64,000 bases of DNA from Epiperipatus broadwayi (taxonomy: Eukaryota; Onychophora; Udeonychophora; Euonychophora; Peripatidae). This document shows positions 34,318 through 47,689 of this stretch, piece by piece. The stretch spans positions 1,056,001-1,120,000 of the forward strand of contig JAQFVV010012545.1 of assembly GCA_028023455.1 (NCBI GenBank), in the 5' to 3' direction. Made by a program: the position numbers and the translations under genes. How positions within the stretch are numbered: the first letter of the stretch is position 1; each line of letters begins with the position of its first letter. The notes below the pieces were generated by a model. The model saw only the letters and a list, made by a program, of their open reading frames with translations. It was not told the DNA's origin and did not search any database.

Positions 34318-34335
34318 AAATGATGATGATGAGTT

Positions 34336-36377
34336 ATATATAGTTCTTGAAATTATGAATTAGGAAAGTTTAGATACCATTTAAGATTGTTTGATAGCTA
34401 CATAGTAAACAATATTGAATCCCATATAAAATTAAAAATTTAATTTTTTTTCTAAAATTATTTACAAATTATATATCCATGCAAACTTTCAACTAGATTG
34501 GAAACTGGAAAGCAGATGAAAATTGAGTTACAAGATTTTACTCAGACCAAAAAAAAAGTTAAAATCATATAAAGATTACTCTTAATACAAAATTAAGCCT
34601 TTTTAAAATCTAATATTAATCCATCAAGCCAATGAATGCAATTGGTATTCTAATTTCTTTGTTGGTATAGAATTTTCTGCCTTTCTTGTATGTACTTCCA
34701 AGAGCAATTAACTTTGCCATATTCTACATATAAAGTGTAAAGATGATTTATTAATATATTTACATTATAATTTATTATTTTTTGCAATATCTTGCCTAAT
34801 GTATTTTTTGTTTGTTTGTTGGCGTATGATTCGTCATATATAATTTGTTAGTGTATTTGTTTAAATATATATATTAATATGTTTAAAAAGATGAGAAATA
34901 TTTTGTACATTTTCAATATTATTCTTTTAAAATAAATATAACAAATATTTGGATGTCTTATATTTATAAACATTATTTTCATAAATAATAAATCAGTAAT
35001 AAATACTTACTGCTATAACTGAAGTTTAATATGTATATTTATTTATTTATGTACATTAATTTATAGTATGCTGTAACCAAAACGATTCCATACAAATTCA
35101 ATGAATTTAAAATATATATATATACTTTTTGAAGTATGCTTGTTAGCCTTTTTTAGTGAGAGTTATCTATTGAGAAAAAATGATTTTAAAGTTTACAAAT
35201 ATTTTGACAAATATGTGAAGAATGAGGCAAACCTCACTGAAAATAAATAACCATCAAAATCATTTGGAGCTGTGTTAATATTGGAAATGCAAGAGTTAAA
35301 TAGTTTTAGATTTTGTTAGACTTTTTTTTTTTTTTCATAAATAAAACCTACATGCAAACACTTCTTGTTTCATTTGTTTTTATTTTTTGATTAACAATGC
35401 TTAATTGCTATTTTAAAATGGGAGAAAGAGTTTACTATTGTCAAATTATTTATATACTGAGAACATTGTCTGATACTATTCAGGTATAACCATTTTTATA
35501 TTCTAAAAGTACAAAAATGGCCAAAATTATTTTAAGATTGAGGTCATTAAAATATATAATTGCTGATTTGGTTTAAAACCGTATAGATATGGAAAGAAAA
35601 TTTTGACTTAAAAATTTTAGAGTATTTTGAAATTTAAGTCATTAGTTTGATTAGTAAAATAAGAGAAACATTTACCATATGTGATAAAAGTTGATGATCC
35701 AGATATAATAATCAGAGTAAAGTGGATATATTTTAATATTTTACATTAAATTAAAATATATATATAACCAAAATTTAAATGAAAATCTTTAACTTAGCAA
35801 TATTGATTGACAAAATTAATATAATAGTGAGGATGATGATGAAATAGTCACTCAATAGCTTGTATATTTGGATATGAAAAGTCATAGATTGAACTTATAT
35901 CCAAGGTCTTTTAACTTTTGAGTTCATCCTCTGCCATTACACTAAAATGCACAGTGAATGATTAAAGCAGTAATAAACATAATAATTACAAAAAATCATA
36001 AGTATTTAGGAATATATAGACTACCAGCAATTTTCACATTAATAATTAACTAATGAATTTTTATTTCAAATTGTTTCCATTATTCTTATTTATGTTATCC
36101 ATGTTATATTCTCTGGTTGAAGTTACATAACCTAACTAAACAACAGGATATTAAGATAGTCGTGAGATAATATTTGATCCTTCTCAGCAGTAATTTGGCT
36201 TTGCTCATTAATGCAATTTCTTATTTGAGACTAATAATAATCATAGGTATATTATTGTACTAATAAAATGCAACACTTTAAAAATATTTGAATTCTATTA
36301 ACGATTAACAAATATAAGATCTATCCTATGTTAATAAGTATAATTAAAATAATTAATAAAGGCTATTTACATTTATT
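34336..36377. other. AT-rich intergenic stretch with a tRNA-like relic
   Basis: No gene. On the minus strand at 35880-35958, 'tttagtgtaatggcagagg' followed by 'aagttcaatct' resembles A and B boxes of a decayed tRNA-derived SINE. The rest is A/T-run DNA. Confidence 0.45.
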
Positions 36378-36389
36378 AATTGTTATATG

Positions 36390-36616
36390 TTCATATATAT
36401 TGGTTATAATAACTTCTTTCATATACACTTTAATGCAAAAAAAAAATTTAATAAAACTTTTTTTATTTTCATGATTGTTTCAACTGTTTATCAGACTTCA
36501 TCAGAGTTTTCTCAACTTTCCTTTGCTTTTTAAAGTATATATGAAAGAAGTTATTATAAGCAATATATATGAATATATGAAGAAATGCAAAGAAAGTAAA
36601 GGAGAAGAATAAGATC
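36390..36616 (+). mobile_element. Foldback element F4 (12-bp flanking repeat)
   Basis: Flanked by a perfect 12-bp direct repeat AATTGTTATATG (36378-36389 and 36617-36628). The left arm is flush with it (ttcatatatattggttataataac...). The right arm is its near-perfect reverse complement and ends at 36573, then comes a 43-nt unpaired tail. The loop carries 'gtttcaactg' and 'cttcatcagag', also present in the foldback at 55271-55476. Non-coding. The same architecture as F1 argues for a common mechanism. Confidence 0.85.
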
Positions 36617-36941
36617 AATTGTTATATGCTTTTATTTAACTTACTCTGTTTTTTAATGTGGATCTCATATCTCAATTTTAACCAATTCTGATCTAGTTAA
36701 AATTTTGCATACATAGCTATTCCCAATGATAATACATTTTTTTTGTAGAGCTTGCAAACAATTTTAGTAACAATCAGCAAAAGAAATTAACATTTTTATG
36801 TAATATTGATGCTAGTGATATCCAGTGTCACTCCTTGTAATTTAAAACTGAAAGATTTATTGAAAACTGATTTTGATAATTTAGTGCTAAATAAAACTAA
36901 AAAGTAGAAAATAAAACTTTTAAAAAAAAAAAAATTAAACA

Positions 36942-37239
36942 AACATTTTTATTCACGTAAATGCACTAAAAATTAAAAAATAACTTTTTTTCTGTTTTCA
37001 CAGATAAAAGTGTAGATGAAGAATCATTTAAATAGACTTGCAAAAGACACCCACTTTTGTGTATCATTGCCAATCTGTGCAACAGATTGTCTCATGGATA
37101 AATCTGTATTGGTATAAAAAATGGATGATATTTGCAAGTTTTTTAAAATGATTCTTTGGCCCAGCATTTATCTGTGAAATCTGAGGCAAAAATATTTTTA
37201 AATTTTTTAATGAATTTGCATAAATAAAAGTGCTTTTTT
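36942..37239. mobile_element. MITE-like element, family M, copy 2
   Basis: Left end 'acatttttattcacgtaaatgcactaaaa...ttttcacagataaaagtg'. Right end is an inverted match: 'catttatctgtgaaatct...tttgcataaataaaagtgc'. The arms are about 60-75 bp with mismatches, and both contain a GAATCA/TGATTC block near their inner ends. Non-coding. Related to copies at 31700 and 46222. Confidence 0.75.
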
Positions 37240-38829
37240 AATTTATATATAAATATTCAATAGTAAAAATTTTAAATGGATTTTTTTTTTTAAATTCTCA
37301 ATTGTAATTGAAAAAGAATAGTCTATCAGAATGAACTACTAAATGTGCATATAACAGTTATGCTTATATAATCATACTTTGTTTACTAACAAAAAAATAT
37401 TCAGTATATATAAAATATATGCCTGTGTGTATATATTTAGTATATGTTTTTTTTTTTCCTCCCAAGAGTGATTTTCTAATGACTTTAAAAACTTGTACTG
37501 AAACATCTGCATTTTCTTATTGATGGGTTTTTTTTTTTTTAAAAAAAAAAAAAGAATAACTGTTGAGAGAATTTTAAATTAAATAGAAAAACACAAACTT
37601 AAATCATTTTCAAATACAATTACCTTCTGTTGCAAAGAAACGGCAATTACAGCGTTAGAATACATTTTAAAATATTTTGAGTGGAAAAAGAGTAACAATA
37701 ACCCATGCATAATGTTATTTTTTAAAAAACTTGAATAAAAAAATTAAGTGGGAAGATTTTAAATGAAAATATTAACATTATACTTTTTTATTGCTATTTG
37801 AGTTTATCACACTTCTATTACAGTTAATCATGAAAAATTAAAAAATATGAAGAACTATTGTTTTCAAAAATTGAACTTTCTCATCCTTTACAATTTTTAG
37901 TAACCATATCTATATATGAGGCAAATGAATGTTATATGATGTTGAAGCCTGAAAGTGGCCTGGTTCTGGAGTTGTTTAGTTCTCAAGTCTGCTGCTCTGT
38001 CACTGTACAAAATCACATAGGTCAGGATCATTAACTTTTCAATAGGTAATTATAATAAGGGTCTTAGTAGTCTTAATTAAATAATAAAAGATTAGCATAG
38101 AATCAAATCTTGAACTCTGCATATACTTCATCACTGGTGATGGCTGCCTCTTATTTTTGTGTCTTTTTACAATCAGCACAATAATGCTCATTTGATCAAT
38201 TTAAAATGAAACTGGAATGATTTTTACCCTGAAAATATCCATTTATGTTGATATTGATTAATATTTTGTTCTGTAGATGATGCTTTATTACAGTATCTAT
38301 CTATATTATAAATAAAAATATAATATATAAAACTAGATTTTAATTGGAAGGGAATTATGCCCTATACACATGAGCTGTAATGTTTTTTTAATACCTCAAT
38401 AATATTTTGTTGAGTACAAAAGATAGTCTCAAACCAAAGCACAAGATAGAGACTTTGAAAAGATAAGAGGTGGCCATTTTATTTTTGTATCTGAATTCAC
38501 TTATATGTTTATTTTTGTATCTAAATTCACTTATTTAAGTCAATCTATAGCTTCTTGGAATAAGAATGTGAAGGTGTTCCATTGATCACTTTACATCCAT
38601 TAACCTTATTCTATCCATTAACAATCATAAAATCTTTCAGTTTACTGTCCATTAATATTATGAAATATTAGAATCTATGTAACTCTATGTAATTTACTAG
38701 TACAGTATCCATATGTAATTTTAATCAGAAACAATAAGTTTTACAATTCTTTTTAAAAGCAAATATGGAATACCATTTTTCAAAAAATAATATAAAAAAA
38801 TACCATTTCTTAATAATTTTACCTTTTTT
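37240..38829. other. AT-rich intergenic stretch
   Basis: No gene. There is a T12/A12 run at about 37530-37553. A minus-strand 'cagtgacagagcagcagacttgag' at 37968-38010 resembles the tRNA-like relics elsewhere. An imperfect tandem duplication (about 30-bp unit, 'tttatttttgtatct.aattcactta') lies at 38478-38535. Confidence 0.5.
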
Positions 38830-39030
38830 TTCCATGTCATTATCATTTTTAATCATTATCAGTCCAATATAGGATGAAAGTCTCTCAATGGTTATTCCAG
38901 TTGCTGTCATCTCTAGCCTACGCCCAGCCATCTCTATTTCAGTTTCTTAATTCTTTCAATGATGGAATTGTTATCTGTTTGTTCTCTTACCCATGTATTT
39001 CATTTTCAATCCCTTCTTTCTTTGTTAATT
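38830..39030 (-). pseudogene. RTE-type LINE, copy C, short 3' fragment
   Basis: The minus strand from about 39030 to 38830 matches the 3' ends of copies A and B. It has the 'cattatcatttttaatcattatc' terminus followed by 'gatgaaagtctctc' (corresponding to 'ETFILQW') and, further up, the region of the IARR block in broken form. Only about 200 bp remain. Confidence 0.7.
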
Positions 39031-41335
39031 ATATGTTGAAATTGGTTAAATTATACAAATTTGTTTTAAAGGGTCTAGTATTTTAAACAAGTATGTATTA
39101 CCAATTATTTTTATTATATTGGAAATTGTTACATCTCTTTATCATTAGATATTGACTTTTATTTTTTAATAAGATCAAATACATCATTTATGAACATGAC
39201 TGTCTCTTTTTTCATTTGATTACTGAATTCCTTTGCTTAGCTGTAACATCTTACTTTAATAAAATAAAATAAAAAATGCAACTTTATATATTCAACATCC
39301 ACCTATATTTTTAAAAAAGGTGATCCAGGAAAAATTATTTTGCAGTAAAATATGTTACATGTATATAAAAAATTTAATTATTATTAAAAAAGTTTGTATT
39401 TATACGGTAGTTAAATTACATGTCAAAATATTTTTTACACTCATAGTAAAGATTTATTCTATTGGTTGGTTGCTTTAGTGACCAACAGACAAAGCAACAA
39501 TTTCAGTCAATTGGCCAAATTGAGATTCTTTATATATATATATTCAGAAATTAAGCCAAAAATATTTTACTCTCCATCCAGTATCACCTATATCTTACCA
39601 ATATTACTCAGGTATAGTACAGATAGCACAGTAGGTTAGAATTAAATTATTTAATAAGTTAAATAATTAAATAATGGAGAGACTTCAAATTATTTTTTAA
39701 GATATTGAAATGTTCAACATATAGCAGTTTTTTTTTTAAATTAAAATATAAATGTGATAATTTAAATATTTATTTAAATTTTAGCAAGTATTTTTTAAAT
39801 GATATAAATTGATGATAAATATTGTCTTTAAATTGTTTTTTTTGTTTTTAGTAATATTTATTGAAAAACAATTATGCAAATGCAAGAAAAAGCCAAATGC
39901 TATTTGACGTTATTGTTGACGTAAAATGGCAGGTGTGAGATCTAACAATTCCTAGATTGATATCCGGTTAGATAATACAAAAAAAAACAACACTGATCAA
40001 ATCACTTGACAGAGATCATTATGGTTAGCATCACATGACCTTCCAAGCAAATAATTGTATGATTATTATTAATCAAATTGAATTCAATGTTAAATTTGGA
40101 TTTACAGTATTTTTGGAAAGGCATAAAATTACTCAAATACAAACTTGTAATTATATCACTCAAATGGAACATGTTTTAAAAATTGCATGTAATGTAGCTT
40201 AAATATACTTATTAATGAATATTCCTTGAAAATGTTAATTTAATAATATAAAAAAAAAAAAGAGAATTAAATTCATTAATTTAAATAGATTGGTAGTGAT
40301 AGAACAAAAAGGTGGACATTATTTACAAGTTAATGATTCTTTGAGAATCTAGCTTGAGAATTATCATAGAAATATATTCAGGCTTATTTGCTCTGTGAAT
40401 AGATTTAAATTCATTACTTATATTTATTTGGTTATGAAAAAAATTGCATTACTAAATGGCAGAAATTCAAATACTGATATTGTAGTAAAAGTTGCGCCAT
40501 AAAATTAATGGAAAAAATATGATTATTTAAAAAGTTTAATTTATTTTTAAAAGCACCTGCATTGTTTTAAAAAAAATAAGGAAAAAAAATGCATTTAAAT
40601 TTATTATCTAATAAAAGTTAAAAAAATGTTGTTCTCTTTTTTAAAAACTTTATAATGTAAAAATGATCACTTTATGAAAATTGTTTTTTTTTTTTTGGTT
40701 GTTTGTTTACATTTTAAAGATAAATGTTTGACAAAAAATTTTGACCTTTGTCGTTTTATATTTTATACCGAAATGAGAATAAATAATAAATAAATTGTCA
40801 TGACTTTTTAACTATTCAATTTTTACATAAAAGGGAAAGATATTCTGAGAATATATTTCTATATTGAATTACATTTAGGTATTGTGCAAAAATTAACATA
40901 GAAAATCCAATTTTTTTGCTTTTAGAAATTACTGTATCAAAATAATGGGAATTTCACACATTATGGGTAAATTTAACTTCTTTATAAAATGTTTCTTATA
41001 GGTATTAAATTTATCAGGTATTTTTTTAAATCTCGACTGATGTAAATTCAATCATTTTAGCATTAGAAACTTTTTAGCATAGAATTGATAATTTTTATAA
41101 CTTTTGGACTTTGCTGTATATAAAATTATGATTTTCATATAGCTTAAGAGTACAGCACAAAAATATATTTTGAATATTAAACTGACCACATATTTTTTTT
41201 TATTCTTGGCAGCTGCCACCATGTAAAATTTGTTTCATTTGTATTGAAAATAAACTTTTAGTATAGTATTATATTTTTTTTGTTTTTGAATTATGCAGAA
41301 AGCAAAATTATGTAGCATTAAGGATTGATTAAATT
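39031..41335. other. AT-rich intergenic stretch, nothing recognised
   Basis: No gene, RNA or structured repeat seen. Long A and T runs occur. Confidence 0.5.
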
Positions 41336-41635
41336 TCTTTATAAAAATGTATTATGGATAGAAAAATTAATCTTGTTTTTTTGTTATGTCTACTTAAAAA
41401 ATAATAATTTGATATTTCATGTTGTCATTACAATATATCATTAATTTATTATTGAAAATAAACATTTAACACAGACTCTTACTATCTTTACAAAAGTGTA
41501 TTACGAATAAAAAATTATTTAGTTAATTATTTTTTTAATGTCTATGAATGCAATGGTAATTTGACATTAGAAACTGCCATATTTTTATTGCTTTTTTTGT
41601 AAATTATTGGAAATAACTTTTTACTACAGAAATGA
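41336..41635. repeat. Degenerate tandem duplication, about 152-bp unit
   Basis: Three landmarks recur at similar spacing: 'tcttta.aaaa.tgtatta' at 41336 and 41487, 'atgtct.' plus 'aatttgacatt'-type sequence at 41385 and 41537, and 'gaaataa.cttt.ac' at about 41453 and 41608. A further partial unit may lie upstream at about 41244. Confidence 0.55.
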
Positions 41636-41724
41636 ACTCATTTTTATTTACATAAAAGTGGTCTTAAATGTTGAGATCCAACATGAATGCCAATCTGCTA
41701 CTAATGCTTTTAGCAAGTTAAAAG

Positions 41725-42210
41725 ACTATTTCATCATAAAGAAATAACACTGCAACTAAATTATTTGTATATGAAGCTATTATTTTACCTACTTTATTGT
41801 ATGGATGTGAAACTTAGACATTCTAACAGCGTAATATAAAGGCATATGGAAAATTATATTTAGGATGTTCTGCAAAATTTTAAAAATTTAATGGCAAAAT
41901 TGTAAAAACTAATCAATATGTTATTCAGCTTGCTAGAGATAATACTATTGAATCTATTATTGCAAAATAACAGTTTTATGAGATTGGACATGTAAAGCAA
42001 ATGAGCTATAGAAGACTTCCTAAAAGGGTATTTTATGGTGAATTTGAACATTGATTTCTAGAAGAGGTTGCCTAAGTTCTAAGGATTATCTCAAAGAAAT
42101 TTTAAAGAAGTGCAATGTCAATTGTTTCCATAGTGAATATATGGTAGAGAGTAGAATATAATTGGTCACGATGTTGAAGTATTTCAAAAAGAAAAGTTTT
42201 CTGCTGAAGA
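41725..42210 (+). pseudogene. Second LINE family, C-terminal ORF2 remnant
   Basis: The plus strand reads 'IILPTLLYGCET' then, past a stop, 'RNIKAYGKLYL'. It continues with 'GHVKQMSYRRLPKRVFYGEFEH' and decayed sequence. This follows the order LPTLLYACETWT...GHV.RM...RLPK.LFYGEL known from a LINE family common in molluscs, arthropods and vertebrates. At least five stops or frameshifts. Fragments at 47690-48250 and 54040-54290 appear to belong to the same family. Confidence 0.75.
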
Positions 42211-45200
42211 AACTAAATGACAACATCATAAAATATTAAGTATCAGCTAAATATTCTGTATATGTATATATTTGTGTTTCACAGATTGGTTTGCATAGTC
42301 ACTGTAAAACTCCTTTTTAGAGTAGGTTTTCCTCTCTCTGTCTCGTTGGGCGGGGGGGTGGAATGGCCATACTCATTTTTGGGTGGCTGTTTATTATTGT
42401 TGTTGTTATTATTATATTTATTCATACAGCATTCAGATTTTAACCTGATTTTTTAATAATTCAAATTTTTTTTATTAATCCATACATTACAGAAATGTGA
42501 GTTTATATATAATTTTGTTACACCATGTTGGATTATTTTAAAAGTTTTTGGATTAAAAGTTAGAATTTATGTAGTTTTTATTATAATTTACATATATTAC
42601 ATTTTGAAAACATTGTATGTCAAAATCTAAATAAATTACATTTAATTTTTTTAAAAGAGGTTTTATAACCTTTTTAAAGGGGGCCCCCCATTTCTCTTTA
42701 TATTAAAAATAAAAATTTTAAAATTTATTAATTTAATATTTTTTTTTAATTCATTACATTTATAAAATTAATTTTCCTAAGGAAAAAACCCTTTGCGATG
42801 GGGAATTGAAAGGAAAAAATGGGGGATTTTTTAAACTCATAACTAAAAATTATTGATTTATAATAATATATAAATAAAAAAAATGTTTAATACATCACAA
42901 AACATGAAAAAAAAAAAAAAAAAAGACCATACTTCTAATAATTTAAAGCAACTTTTATATGAAAAACAATTTGGAATTTTAGAAAAGATTAGGAAATAAT
43001 GATTACTATTGTGGCTTGAAGTAGTTGGATGAGGAAATGAAATTTTTGTATGCATTATGGGTTTTTTTAAAAAGATATTTGAGAGGATGAAAAGGGTAGG
43101 GTCACTTAACGTATGGAAGTAAAAATAATAAGATTTAATTGGAAGGTTAATAAGAAATGTACAAAAAAAAACTTTTATTTATTTATTATAGAATCAATTG
43201 CTTGGACAAATATGATATGCTAAACGTTCAGTTAATCAAACTCATATCCCTCTCCACCTCATTTGAGAATTCCAAACACTAAATGCACTCATTTCTCAAA
43301 GCTCAACCAAAAATTTAGTTAAATAAATAATTTAGTGTCCTGTGTGTTTTAGCATAGTGATAGAATGACAGACTTGAGAGCCAAAGATCTTTGAATTGAA
43401 GCTCAACGCGTTACTACTGATGCTTAAATGATTCGTGATTTCTTAAATAGTTAACCCTTTGTTGTTTTTTAGATATTAATTTGGTGTTAGATTAGATGGT
43501 TCGGTTAAAGATATACTTCTTCAGTTTTGTTTAATGTACATGTGTATATGCTTTTGTATATCTGTGTGTATATTTCTGAGTTACATGTTTTAAAAAATGA
43601 TTATAGAAATTTTATGCTTTTTTAAAAAAAAAATTCCTTTCCCTATATTTATTTTTCTATATATTTTTGATGCTTATTGAAAATCATTTCAACGATAGTT
43701 TCCTTCTTTCTTTCTTTTTTTTCAATCCTACGAATCGAGATTCTTTTCCCCATATTATTTATTTAACTTTTCTGTAAAATCAAAGCATGTGATGCACTTA
43801 ACATAATAAGTTTATAAATATTTTCTAAGTGAAAATTCTGCGAGAGAATTAAGACAAAATCATAATGTATTATTTAATACTTTGTCAAGAATCTGTATTT
43901 CAAGATATAAAAAAAGTAGTTTTGAAATTATTTTATATATGTGTTTGGGTGTATCAGTGTTATTAGATAGAGTGGAGAGAGGTGGGTGGTGGAAGTGTTT
44001 TATGAGAAGGAAAGTGTTTCAGTTATATCTCTTAAAATAAAAGTAAAGCATAAATGGAATGTTATTTACTAACTTTCACATAAATCAGGTTAAAGTATTA
44101 GACTTATGAAAGAAAGCATTATTAATAATAGAAGATGCAATTTGTTAAAAGTAATAGTTACTGCTTAAATGATTTAAGCATTTTATTGTTATCATCATCA
44201 TTATTATATGTAATCAGATTGATATTAACTTTTGATGATCGTATAAAATATTTCGCCTTTTTATAAAATGTTCAACATATAAGGAATTAGAAAAGAGCTT
44301 GATGTACAGTGATTATGCACTTATTTGCCATGTCCTGTGGTATATTTTCTAAACCCAGCTGGGTACACCTGATTTTTTTTTAAAAACATACTTGGGTTTT
44401 TTTTAATGTAGATGGAAGCATAATAATTTTAGCAAAACGTTTGATATTGCATGTTTTAGTGCATTGATAGAATAGCAGATTCTGGAGGATAAAATCCTCT
44501 GATAAATTTCCGTTCTGACACTTCCTGCACTCAAACTCTTGAGCAATAAAGCCATTCAATTACTCATTTTTTACTAGTATCTGACTGGTTTTAGATAGAG
44601 AGTAAAATAAGGATTGAAAACACTCAAATCCCCATCTCTCTATAACTGTGACTTGTAAATAGTGACTTCTCCATCATTGTTATACTTTATAAGGAATTGT
44701 TAAAGAGACTTTGTCCCTAGAGTGGACTATCTTAAACACTGTCTTGCCTTTTATTTTATACATGGGATTAATTTATGATTGCTTTCTTCCAAGCAATATT
44801 GTATTGTGTTTTATTATTCTAATTGAGAATATACTCTTGCTACCATCTTTTTATATCACTGATCCTCAGCTATAAATTTTGACTATAAAACTGAGAGGAA
44901 AAAATAAGCAAAACAGATATAAAAGGCCAAGATAAATAAAAAGTATGTATAGACTCTTTTTTATTAAATTTTGCTAGAGGGGAGATAATTCCATATAAAT
45001 GTCAATATGTAATGAGAGATGGAATAGCTATCCACCTGGGATCCATGGATCTTTAGTTTTGAATCTACTATTCACATCATTGAGTTGTATTTCATACTTT
45101 AATAATTCACAATTGATATTCCCATTTTAAATTTCTGTATTACAATTCTTAGCTGATTTAGTATTAACACTTAAAATGTTAAGCTACCTTAAATGTATTA

Positions 45201-46221
45201 TTTTTTCCAAAATTAGCACGAAAGTACAACAGGCAACAAATTCGAACCCACCTCTGCCAACATCGTTTGCTCAGAAAGACACGATGCTAAACGCAGGATT
45301 AGAGCAGCGTTTCGTATAGCAAGCGATCCTAAGTCTATTAATAGAAGAAAAGCCTGATTTGCCCTGTCCCAAAAATGGCAGTTATAAATTATTTGCATCA
45401 CTTTGCATAAATTTTCTTTTCTACGACGCAGTTTTAACAACAGCAGCTATGAGTATGAGAGCCTGAAATCTCTCGAAAGCAGTTAGCTAAAATAAATCAA
45501 TATTCTTATATTTAAAGTAAATTAATATCTTGCGTCTTATATATTTACTCGCTTCATTATCTGTGCATACAGCACACACATATATAATACTTAACCACTT
45601 TGTAAATCAAAATACAAATCTTGAACTTGTGTTAGAATTTTGAAAAAATGCCTACTTAATAAAATAGATAGTAATTGCATCTTGTCACAAAAAAATAGAA
45701 ATACATGTAGAATAGAAATTATAGATCAAGAAATTTATTTAAGTAGATAGCATGGTGGGTAAAGTAGAGGAGAAAAGAAATGGAATAAAGTAAACGTAGC
45801 ATATTACTTATATATAAGTAATTTCAAAATAATTTGTCCAAAGTGTAATAGATAAAATCAGGCAAAATTATTTTTAGTACAAATGTAAACAAACATAATA
45901 TCTAATAATAATTACTTCCAAGATTAAATAATTGCTAGACTTCATTCAATTTGTCAAAGTGAACTCATTTTCTCTTTTACTTTATTCAGCTGAAATTCAA
46001 TCCAGGAATATTTAATTCTTGATTTTTCCATTTTGTCATTGCACTAAAACTTTTAAGACATGTAGAATATTTAAACAGAAAGATAGATTTGATTTGCTTA
46101 TATAAGGATTAAACAATCAAATGAGAATGTATATATATAAAATAGATACTAAAGCATAAAATGACAAAAAAAATAGTAAAGTCTTTAGATATGATAATAC
46201 AAACATGTATATAAATTGTTA
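42211..46221. other. AT-rich intergenic stretch with tRNA-like relics
   Basis: No gene supported. At 42640-42840 homopolymer blocks alternate oddly (GGGGGCCCCCC, AAACCCTTT). At 43349-43425 and 44455-44525 two plus-strand segments share 'tagtg.atagaat..cagact', resembling decayed tRNA-SINE heads. At 45213-45450 a less AT-rich block contains, on the minus strand, 'ggtgggttcgaattt', a good pol III B-box match, within 'gagcaaacgatgttggcagagg'. It may be a tRNA-related repeat. No cloverleaf could be confirmed. Confidence 0.45.
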
Positions 46222-46514
46222 AATGCTTTTGTTCTCATAAATGCATTAAGAAATAAAAAATGCACTAAAAGATAAAAAATAAATTTTATTCAACTATTAT
46301 AAATATGGACATGGAGTGATCATGTTTAAAAGTCAGATTCTCAAAAAATCATTTCAATAAATTTGCAACTAATATCCACTTCAAATACATTGGTGTGGAT
46401 AAAATAAAATGGAATGATTCTTTGGGCATCTTTAAATATTATTATTCCATGTTTTTATTTATAAAAACTGAAGAAAAATTAGTTTTAATGCATTTATGTG
46501 AATAGAAGCATTTT
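46222..46514. mobile_element. MITE-like element, family M, copy 3
   Basis: Left end 'aaatgcttttgttctcataaatgcattaa', right end the inverted match ending 'ttaatgcatttatgtgaatagaagcatttta'. The inner parts of the arms also pair (CATGGAGTGATCA against its relatives near 46430). Non-coding. It is the copy with the best-preserved outer termini. Confidence 0.75.
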
Positions 46515-47689
46515 ATTTACTTATTTCTTTATTTTTTCAGTACAAGTTATATTTCAATGTTTTTGGGTAGCAACAGCGCCATCCAGTGGCCTGTACCATC
46601 ATTGATACTTGTACCATTTTTTATTTTCATTTTTGAAGAAAGGTTAGATATAATTTAATATTATTAGATAGCAATATCATAAAAAATAAATAAAATACTG
46701 AATTCCTTATAATATATATTTATATATTGCTAAAACTATTTACAAGCTAAAAAAGGTATTGTGATTAGGGATACATATATATGCAAAATCTCAACTAAAT
46801 CAGAATTTAGGAAATCAATGAAAAATTAGTCACATTATTTCACAGACAAACAGCTCAACAAAAAATAAAATAACTTAAATAAAATAATATAAAAAATATG
46901 TTTTTACTATTTATAAACTAAAACAAATAAACTTCAGGCAGCAAAAAGTGAACAAATAAAGTTGATAAAAGTGAAATTGTAAATTGTTAAAAAATGTGGC
47001 ATAATTTCAAAAGCTTTGGGAATTGAATTCTATTAGAAACTTGTTTAATGTGGCATAAAAATGAATTTATAAGTTTTTATAATATATATAATTCTATGGC
47101 TAGTTGCTCTGGAAATCATGTGTCATTCAAACATCCAAGTAGCAGATTGAGCACAAAAGTTTCATTCAATTGATAAAACCGTTTTTTAAGTCAATTAAGA
47201 ATGGATACAAGAAGTCACTAAAAAGTCATAGTTCTCAAATCTTTTAGTCTTTTAATGAAATAGGTAACTGCCCTTAGCATGAGTCTTATATTGTACACAA
47301 CAAAAACATTACCCATAGTTGCAAATTGAAATATTGGCTGTAAATTAGATTGGTTTCTATGTTGGGAAATAATTTGGGGTTGTAAAAAAAATAATGGCTG
47401 TTGATTTATTGAGAGATATACAGATAAATGAAATTAAATTAATATCAGTTACTTACTATTGGTTTTTAATCTCTTGAATTATAGGGTAAACACAATAAAA
47501 TAAAATTTAATCTAATATTATTTACCCAGTATATACAAGAAAATACATCCCTTTGATGCACATATCCAAATTAATGAAATTAAAATAGCTTTCATAATCT
47601 TAAAAATTTGTATTGCGATTTTCATGATAAAACACTCAGAGAACCTTTAAAATATGACAATAATGTATTAGCTTCAAGACTTTTGGAAT
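46515..47689. other. AT-rich intergenic stretch, nothing recognised
   Basis: No gene or repeat of note. Slightly GC-richer only at 46565-46600. Confidence 0.5.

Larger units (their letters stand above)
31970..34335 (+). mobile_element. RTE-type LINE, copy B (5'-truncated, interrupted, dead)
   Basis: Plus-strand LINE co-linear with copy A. It has the pre-RT linker (31975-32320), the RT core (32440-33240), the C-terminal block (33340-33415 resuming at 33921, then 33982-34317) and a short ATGATGATG 3' end near 34320. It lacks the endonuclease. Stops and frameshifts are frequent. It is split by the 493-bp foldback element at 33416-33908. Removing that element plus one 12-bp repeat restores an open frame reading 'LKKKGFNKYVLPILIYGSE' across the join, matching copy A nucleotide order at 4935-4890. 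Confidence 0.9.

Noticed and set aside
45213-45450. Possible tRNA gene on the minus strand (B-box-like ggtgggttcgaattt)
   Set aside because: The T stem does not close and no acceptor stem or full cloverleaf could be traced. Kept only as a remark.
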